Positions 7,586 through 12,200 of a stretch of DNA of 12,200 nucleotides are shown one piece after another (position 1 is the stretch's first letter; each line of letters starts with the position of its first letter). A model generated the notes under the pieces. It was not told the origin of the DNA. It saw nothing but the letters and a program-made list of their open reading frames with translations, and ran no database searches. Origin of the DNA: Methanosarcinaceae archaeon (GTDB lineage Archaea; Halobacteriota; Methanosarcinia; Methanosarcinales; Methanosarcinaceae); NCBI GenBank assembly GCA_030596385.1, contig JAUVKD010000003.1:1-12200 (forward strand). Direction: 5' to 3'. The translations under genes and the position numbers were made by a program.

Positions 7586-7592
7586 CTATATA
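7586..7592 (+). promoter_or_regulatory. TATA box of the 7615 gene
   Basis: CTATATA lies 23-29 bp before the ATG at 7615, the spacing at which archaeal transcription would begin on or just before that ATG. This argues for a leaderless mRNA and for ATG 7615 over the in-frame GTG at 7606. Confidence 0.45.
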
Positions 7593-7614
7593 CGAATCGG
7601 GCATTGTGATTAAT

Positions 7615-8589
7615 ATGATCGACGAAGAGAACGTAAATCAGGCTGTTTTTGATTACGCAGACAGAAAATATGGAGAACTATCAGAGGAACTAATCCAGCG
7701 GTATATTGATGAATTTCCAGAAAAAAACGTGGAAATGCCTGCTGAAATCTGGCGTAATAATTTCCTTGCATGGCTTTTTTTTGAAAAAGTGCTTCCCAAA
7801 ACAGGCAAGACCATAGCAGAGGAATTTGCGGAAAACACTCCAGAATTGAGTCCCGAAATGAAGGAAAATGTTCTGCAGATGAAAAATGTTATCCGCTCAA
7901 ATTTCATCGTAATTTCAAAAAATGGTTTATTTTTAAAGTTTAAAGATAGAGAAAGCGGTGAGGTATATCACGTAAAATTGCATGCTCCAACGCCCATATC
8001 TTCAAACTCTATGATAACTGGCAGAATTCATCCATCCGGCGACCATTACCGTTTTTCTGGTGTTTTTCAAATGTCCGTGTCTCCGCTTATATTTGATCCG
8101 GATGTTCTTCTTAATGCCTATGGAAATGACAAACTTAAGAAGATTGAAAGTATTCCATTACGCCGAAGTTCTTCCCTACGGTCAATATTAAATAAATATC
8201 CGGCTCATTGGATTGATTGGATGTGTACACATTATGACTTGAAAGAGAGACTTAAAAAGGATAAAGTCCGGAGTATTGAAAATAAAATTATAAATGACCT
8301 GCCACGGATCATATCAAAATTGCCAGATAAGTCAAAGGAAGTGCTAGCCCTTTGTATTAAGCAGGATGGCGTTGTGAAATATGGCAAACTTAAAAGGTAC
8401 TATGATCATATGGAGTTCTTCTGGGAAGGGAAAAAAAACATATCCACAATTGGCATGCTCAGGCAGAAAGGACTGGTGATTGTTGGAAAAATGCAATTCA
8501 ATGATAGAATGTTCAAAGTCGCATTCATACCTGTTGAAATCCGTAAGGAGTTAAAAACCATATTGTCCACCAAAAATGTTCATGCATAA
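7615..8589 (+). CDS. Uncharacterised 324-aa protein with a possible C-terminal winged-helix domain
   Basis: I do not recognise this as a named family. The N-terminal 80 residues are helical and acidic (NQAVFDYADRKYGELSEEL), ending in WLFFEKVLPKTGKTIAEEF. Residues 85-160 look like a beta-rich module (RSNFIVISKNGLFLKF, then GEVYHVKL and YRFSGVFQM), an arrangement I associate with archaeal proteins that often carry a SEC-C zinc motif, but no Cys/His cluster is present here. The C-terminal part, from LPDKSKEVLALCIKQDG, reads like a winged helix: helix, turn, helix (ISTIGMLRQKGLVIVGK), then a beta wing. It could be a DNA-binding regulator. TGKT at about 63-66 is not a Walker A, as it lacks the GxxxxGK spacing. 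No Shine-Dalgarno is present; the ATG at 7615 fits a leaderless start (GTG at 7606 is the alternative). It converges with the glcF-like gene 69 bp away. Confidence 0.75.
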   Translation: MIDEENVNQAVFDYADRKYGELSEELIQRYIDEFPEKNVEMPAEIWRNNFLAWLFFEKVLPKTGKTIAEEFAENTPELSPEMKENVLQMKNVIRSNFIVISKNGLFLKFKDRESGEVYHVKLHAPTPISSNSMITGRIHPSGDHYRFSGVFQMSVSPLIFDPDVLLNAYGNDKLKKIESIPLRRSSSLRSILNKYPAHWIDWMCTHYDLKERLKKDKVRSIENKIINDLPRIISKLPDKSKEVLALCIKQDGVVKYGKLKRYYDHMEFFWEGKKNISTIGMLRQKGLVIVGKMQFNDRMFKVAFIPVEIRKELKTILSTKNVHA

Positions 8590-8594
8590 TGAGC

Positions 8595-8611
8595 GTTTAC
8601 ATGATGTGAAC
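8595..8611. repeat. Small hairpin between convergent genes
   Basis: GTTTACA-TGA-TGTGAAC folds as a 7-bp stem with one T-G wobble, 6 bp after the stop of the 7615 gene. There is no clear T run, so a terminator role is uncertain. Confidence 0.3.
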
Positions 8612-8658
8612 AATTCAGCGAATATATCTAATGGGTAAATTGTTAATTAGGAAATCCC

Positions 8659-9717
8659 TTACTCCATCGCAAGCCTGACAAGTTCCATCAGGTCAATAAC
8701 ATCCGTATCACTCCCGCCTTCTATCAAATTCTTAGTACACAGGGGACATGATGTGATAAGATAATCTACCCCGTCAGGAATCTCCTCAAGCCTCTTTTTT
8801 GCAAGCGCAAGCGACAGGTCCGGGTACCCAGTGCGCACGCCACCGCCACCGCCGCAGCATCTTGCATTCTCACGGTTTGTCTTCATCTCCTTTAAGTCGC
8901 ATACAGCCGTAATCACCTTGCGCGGCGCATCGAACACTCCCTGGCACCTTCCAAGATGACATGCATCATGATATGTCACAGTAAGATTTAGACGCTTTAG
9001 TTCCAGTTCAGACAGGTGTTGTTCCAAAAACTCGGACACATGCATCACTTCAAATTCACCGGAATAATTCTGTATCAGGGTATTGTGGCACCCCGCACAA
9101 CTCGTGATGAAAGTATGTGCGTGCACCTTATGCATCTGTTCTGCATTGTGAGTGATCATCTCAGCAGATTCAAAACCTGTTCTGTTGAGTGGTGAACCAC
9201 AGCAAACCTCATCAGGCAATATCGTAACATCAAAATGACTCAAAACATCAAACGTCGCAACCAATGATTCAGGATAACGATACGCACCAAGACATCCCAC
9301 GAAATAAACATATCCTGCAGTTTCTTTAATTACCCCATCATACCCACCAAGCCACGCATGCCTGTCTGACATCTCACCAAGCGAATTCCCGCTCTGAATT
9401 ATCCTTTCATTGAGCTTTCTCTGCGCTTCAGTCATCTCCCCCCGCATTACAAGCTGGCGACGGGTATTTTCAATAACAGAAATCGGGTTCGCACCCGCCG
9501 GACACATCTGTTTGCACATTCCGCACGTCATGCAGGTGTTAAGACTATCAAGAACATCCGTATCCACATCAAGCCCCTGTGAGATACCATGTGCAACAAG
9601 CATTCTTCCGCGTGGACCTGCTGACTCCCATCTTATCTCCTCTAAAACAGGACATACCGAGCGGCAGGCACCGCACCTTACACATTTCAATATCGACCTC
9701 AGGTCAAGATCAAACAT
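8659..9717 (-). CDS. GlcF/HdrD-like iron-sulfur subunit of a 2-hydroxyacid dehydrogenase
   Basis: 352-residue cytoplasmic electron-transfer protein. Two ferredoxin-type 4Fe-4S motifs are seen: CVRCGACRSVCP (Cys12, 15, 18, 22) and CMTCGMCKQMCP (Cys62, 65, 68, 72). Two CCG (cysteine-rich) domains follow: first GCLGAYRYPE, VCCGSPLNRTG and TSCAGCHNTL; second TYHDACHLGRC, ARCCGGGGGVRTG and TSCPLC. Both CCG copies are complete, as in GlcF, LldE-type and HdrD proteins that bind a non-cubane Fe-S cluster. It follows the FAD subunit by 10 bp, with GAGGT of its Shine-Dalgarno overlapping the end of that gene, so the two are translationally linked. It should pass electrons from the flavoprotein to an acceptor such as menaquinone, methanophenazine or a thiol/disulfide; HdrD itself uses CoM-S-S-CoB. 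No membrane segment is present. The acceptor is not shown by the sequence. Confidence 0.88.
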   Translation of the reverse strand: MFDLDLRSILKCVRCGACRSVCPVLEEIRWESAGPRGRMLVAHGISQGLDVDTDVLDSLNTCMTCGMCKQMCPAGANPISVIENTRRQLVMRGEMTEAQRKLNERIIQSGNSLGEMSDRHAWLGGYDGVIKETAGYVYFVGCLGAYRYPESLVATFDVLSHFDVTILPDEVCCGSPLNRTGFESAEMITHNAEQMHKVHAHTFITSCAGCHNTLIQNYSGEFEVMHVSEFLEQHLSELELKRLNLTVTYHDACHLGRCQGVFDAPRKVITAVCDLKEMKTNRENARCCGGGGGVRTGYPDLSLALAKKRLEEIPDGVDYLITSCPLCTKNLIEGGSDTDVIDLMELVRLAME

Positions 9718-9727
9718 ATTCCATACC

Positions 9728-11101
9728 TCACACCCCTAATTTCCCAGGATTCAATATCCCTTTAGGATCAAGTGCGCGCTTGATCAATATCATCACATCA
9801 AGAGCATCTCCTCGCTCAAGTCTCATATACCTGGAACGCGCGCTACCGATACCATGCTCCGCACTCACAGTACCGCCAAGCATGATGGCAGTCCTGTGTA
9901 TCTTATCCGCAGCAAGATCAAGTTGTTCCCACTGTTCATTATCCAGCATATCGATGCACATACCGGTATGCAGATTTCCATCTCCGATATGGCCATACGT
10001 CATGATCGACAAGTCAAACTCCTTTGAAATTGACTGTACCAGTTTAAGCATCCTCGGAATTTCTTTGATCGGCACCCCTATGTCCTCCCCGACATAGACC
10101 CGCACCTTGTTTGGATTGATCCTTGAGATCGCAGCACCAACAAGCCTGCGCGCTGACCATATCTCCTCCATCTCCTCTCTATCTGTTGCAATGCGAATGC
10201 CGGATGCAAGGGGCTTACACACAATCTCAACTACTTTTGCCTGTTCCTGAACAGAACCCTTTGTCCCATCCAACTCGAACAATATGGTAGCACCCGCATC
10301 AGGAATTGCGATATTGGGATCATATGCATTCAATACCTCAACAGTAACCCTGTCCAGTATCTCACATGCAGATGGAATAACACCTGCAGAAAGCGTTTTA
10401 ACCACAACATCTCCTGCAAGTTCCGGTGTTTTAAATGATGCCAGCATAACAGTACGCGCTTTTGGGAGCGGGAGGATTTTAAGCACCGCTTTTGTGATTA
10501 TACCAAGCGTTCCTTCAGAACCGACCATAAGTCGTGTCAGGTCATATCCTGCTGATGATTTTAATGTTTTCGAACCTGTGTTGATCACACTGCCATCTGC
10601 CATAACAACTTCAAGGTCAAGCACATAATTTTTTGTTGTCCCATATTTCACAGTACGCATCCCACTACCATTGTTCGCAATTAGTCCCCCGAGCGTACAC
10701 ATTTCCGAACTTCCAGGATCAGGCGGGAAAAAGAAACCTTTAGGTTCCAGCGCTTTATTGAGCCTGGAATGAATTACTCCGGGCTCGATTGCAACCTGCA
10801 AATTATTGATATCAATGTCAAGTATCATGTCCATGCCAGAAAGATCAAGGACAATCCCACCATTAAGCGCAACAGCCCCGCCTGCAAGACCCGTACCCGC
10901 ACCCCGTGCTGTCACAGGAATGCCATGTTTATTCGCAAACCGCATTAACTGTGAGACCTGTTCTGTATTTTGCGGACGCACAACATAGTCAGGGGTGCCG
11001 CGAATCTGCGATGAATCGGAAGAATAACAGTATAACTGCACGGGTGACGTTGTTGCCCTGTCAATTCCAACGATTTTCTGCAGTTTTTTTATTACATCCA
11101 T
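9728..11101 (-). CDS. FAD-linked 2-hydroxyacid dehydrogenase, GlcD/D-lactate dehydrogenase family
   Basis: 457-residue VAO/PCMH-type flavoprotein, normal for GlcD and D-lactate dehydrogenases. Seen: the FAD-binding segment RPQNTEQV (42-49); PVTARGAGTGLAGGA (62-76); PPDPGSSEMCTLGG (126-139) with NNGSG (143-147); ADGSV; and GSEGTLGIIT. In the C-terminal domain, YGHIGDGNLH (metal/substrate His, 369-378) and SAEHGIG (413-419) are intact, and NPGK closes the protein. The family oxidises D-lactate, glycolate or related 2-hydroxyacids to the 2-oxoacid; D-lactate is the likelier substrate in archaea, but the sequence does not decide. It is the first gene of a two-gene operon with the Fe-S subunit. 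The start at 11101 is followed by conserved MDVIKKLQKIVG. No Shine-Dalgarno is present; CTTTAAG about 33 bp upstream may be the TATA box. Confidence 0.92.
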   Translation of the reverse strand: MDVIKKLQKIVGIDRATTSPVQLYCYSSDSSQIRGTPDYVVRPQNTEQVSQLMRFANKHGIPVTARGAGTGLAGGAVALNGGIVLDLSGMDMILDIDINNLQVAIEPGVIHSRLNKALEPKGFFFPPDPGSSEMCTLGGLIANNGSGMRTVKYGTTKNYVLDLEVVMADGSVINTGSKTLKSSAGYDLTRLMVGSEGTLGIITKAVLKILPLPKARTVMLASFKTPELAGDVVVKTLSAGVIPSACEILDRVTVEVLNAYDPNIAIPDAGATILFELDGTKGSVQEQAKVVEIVCKPLASGIRIATDREEMEEIWSARRLVGAAISRINPNKVRVYVGEDIGVPIKEIPRMLKLVQSISKEFDLSIMTYGHIGDGNLHTGMCIDMLDNEQWEQLDLAADKIHRTAIMLGGTVSAEHGIGSARSRYMRLERGDALDVMILIKRALDPKGILNPGKLGV

Positions 11102-11194
11102 TTATTATCAATTATTTTGAAACATGATACTATGCTTAAAGTTTTCGGTGATTTTTACCAAACATTTACATTCACCTATGAGTATCTACATCCG
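11102..11194. promoter_or_regulatory. Shared divergent promoter region of the glcD-like operon and arcS
   Basis: Only 93 bp separate the two start codons, so both promoters must lie here. The minus-strand CTTTAAG (about 11133-11140) is a candidate TATA box for the glcD-like gene. The arcS box is not clear; TTTACATT at about 11165-11172 is at the right distance. A TTG at 11117 opens the arcS frame upstream but adds residues without family similarity. Confidence 0.35.
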
Positions 11195-12028
11195 ATGACA
11201 GATTATTTTGAAGTACAACACCGTGACGGAGCTGCAAGGGTCGGGAAACTGTTGCTTAACACACCGATACGGACACCACACATTATCGAGACAGGCAAAC
11301 TCAGAAAATGGAATGAAGGTAACAACCTTATACTTGATGCAGGTTCACTATGGGAATACGGATCAAAAGAAAATGCAAAGGAGCACCTTGATGAGATGCG
11401 CGCGGTGGTTGGTGATGATACGCTGATTATCCTGCCGCACCAATCGTTCCCGCCTGCTGCACCCGGTGATGTAGCGATTAAAGCCGCTGATGCCCTTGAT
11501 CCGAACCTTAATCTTAATCTCAATCTTAATCCTGGTATAGATCCTATAATTACAACAAGTGGTGCTATTGGCACTACATTCCGTGCAGGGCAGAAGGTCA
11601 GGAAAAGCGACCTTTACGTAATGGAGGGTGCAGGTAGTCTTGAGAACAATTCAAGACGTTTTTTCAATACCTTGCTGGAACTCAAAAACAGTGTGCCTGC
11701 TGATACTGCGGTGTATGCGCCCAACCTTTGCCTGCCCGAAAACGCAGCAATACTTGTTTACCTCGGGATCGATATTGTAGATGATACGCGCGTGGTGATT
11801 GCGGCGTACAATGACATCTATCTTACATCATCCGGCCGTTTTTATCTAGATGCCCTAGCAGAACTTCCGTGCAAATGCGAAACATGCGCACACCTTGATG
11901 TCAAAGATCTCATGGCTATGGACAAGAAAGAGCGCGCACAGCGACTTGAAAAACATAACAAAAATGTGCTTAGGACTGAACTCGCACTTGTAAGGGAAAG
12001 AATATGGGCGGGCACCCTGCGGGAATAA
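11195..12028 (+). CDS. arcS: Archaeosine synthase ArcS, N-terminal part ending at an in-frame TAA
   Basis: TGT-like N-terminal domain of archaeosine synthase (TgtA2/ArcS), which takes part in converting preQ0 at tRNA position 15 to archaeosine. From ATG 11195 the protein has 277 residues and begins with the family start MTDYFEVQHRDGAARVGKL, then TPHIIETG. Seen further: DAGSLWEYG; VYAPNLCLPENAAILVYLG; SSGRFYLDAL; the zinc site PCKCETC (about 227-233) with a His in RLEKHNKNVL; and VRERIWAGTLRE just before the stop. Full ArcS proteins are roughly twice this length, with a central domain and a C-terminal PUA domain. Recognisable ArcS sequence continues after the TAA in the same frame, so this is an interrupted or split gene, not a naturally short one. 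Residues 104-112 are a simple N-L repeat. The start at TTG 11117 was rejected because conserved sequence begins at 11195. Confidence 0.85.
   Translation: MTDYFEVQHRDGAARVGKLLLNTPIRTPHIIETGKLRKWNEGNNLILDAGSLWEYGSKENAKEHLDEMRAVVGDDTLIILPHQSFPPAAPGDVAIKAADALDPNLNLNLNLNPGIDPIITTSGAIGTTFRAGQKVRKSDLYVMEGAGSLENNSRRFFNTLLELKNSVPADTAVYAPNLCLPENAAILVYLGIDIVDDTRVVIAAYNDIYLTSSGRFYLDALAELPCKCETCAHLDVKDLMAMDKKERAQRLEKHNKNVLRTELALVRERIWAGTLRE
11504..11533 (+). repeat. Five-copy hexanucleotide repeat coding Asn-Leu
   Basis: Five 6-bp units of the form AAYCTY (AACCTT, AATCTT, AATCTC, AATCTT, AATCCT) encode N-L-N-L-N-L-N-L-N-P inside arcS. A unit of 6 bp keeps the frame when copy number changes, so the tract may vary in length between strains without breaking the gene. 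Confidence 0.8.
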
Positions 12029-12200
12029 GTAGAAGGACAGTGCAGGGTGCGTCCCTGGCTGACAGCGCTTTTACGGATCGCGGATTCGGAATACAATTAT
12101 GTGGAACAGCATGCACCAATCGTGCGATCAAACCAGATGATTGCAAATACCGGTGAATCACAAACACGTCCTGAAGTTGTGCGGTTTGCAAACCGGATCA
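12029..12200 (+). CDS. arcS: ArcS continuation after the in-frame TAA (cut by window end)
   Basis: The frame that ends at TAA 12026-12028 stays open for all of the remaining 172 bases and reads VEGQCRVRPWLTALLRI, then EYNYVEQHAPIVRSNQMIAN, then TRPEVVRFANRI. This is the middle part of ArcS (after LRE, the family continues with a VE..R..PWL..LLRI segment, then a Y.E.H.P..RS. segment), so coding continues through one codon. It could be a dead 3' part, or be translated by restart at GTG 12047, which has AGAAGGA (12031-12037) 9 nt ahead. The rest, including the core and PUA domains, is outside the window. Confidence 0.75.

Larger units (their letters stand above)
7003..7614. other. 612-bp AT-rich divergent intergenic region
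   Basis: No protein-like frame is visible on either strand. It carries the promoter of the HPrK-like gene at its left end (TTAAAAAA, about 7020-7027, minus), a nested set of hairpins at 7271-7356, two 15-bp direct repeats at 7431-7463, a possible decayed IS66-type end at 7405-7419, and a TATA box at 7586-7592 for the gene at 7615. The length is large for this window, so a small RNA or long control region is possible. Confidence 0.5.

Noticed and set aside
11117..11194. TTG start for arcS
   Set aside because: It would add 26 residues with no ArcS resemblance; conserved sequence starts at the ATG at 11195.

Overview
The window comes from a euryarchaeon, most likely a member of the Methanosarcinales or a relative (methanogen or ANME-type methanotroph). 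The evidence is an archaeal two-subunit-type GMP synthase glutaminase, a Hel308 helicase, SepCysS (the tRNA-dependent cysteine enzyme of methanogens and relatives), an archaeosine synthase, AT-rich intergenic DNA with archaeal TATA boxes, and IS-derived DNA of kinds common in that order. Genus cannot be fixed from this sequence alone.

Layout. Positions 1-152 hold the C-terminal end of a DDE transposase. Positions 153-1068 have no convincing gene, but they contain a clear 195-bp miniature inverted-repeat element (399-593: 16-bp perfect terminal repeats beginning GTAA, 8-bp target duplication), which has the hallmarks of an IS66-family derivative. A possible small RNA with a terminator-like hairpin lies at about 769-888. 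Next come guaAa (+, 1069-1638) and hel308 (-, 1647-3842), convergent with 8 bp between stops. An 86-aa orphan gene (-, 4104-4364) has an unusually strong Shine-Dalgarno and repeated GTAATAC half-sites around its TATA box. It is followed by sepCysS (-, 4721-5875), preceded on the same strand by an HPr-kinase-like P-loop protein (-, 6001-7002). A 600-bp AT-rich spacer with foldable DNA and short direct repeats leads to an unrecognised 324-aa protein (+, 7615-8589). The right side has a two-gene operon for a flavin/iron-sulfur 2-hydroxyacid dehydrogenase (glcD-like, then glcF/HdrD-like, both -, 11101-8659) and a divergent archaeosine synthase gene (+, from 11195). That gene is interrupted by an in-frame TAA at 12026-12028, with recognisable ArcS sequence continuing in the same frame to the window edge.

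How they work together. There is no single pathway. The genes are mostly housekeeping: purine synthesis, replication-fork repair, cysteinyl-tRNA formation, tRNA archaeosine modification and hydroxyacid oxidation. Mobile-element debris is concentrated at the left end. The points most worth a second look are the interrupted arcS, the IS66-type MITE, the operator-like repeats at the 86-aa gene, and the HPr-kinase-like protein beside the phosphoserine-using enzyme SepCysS.
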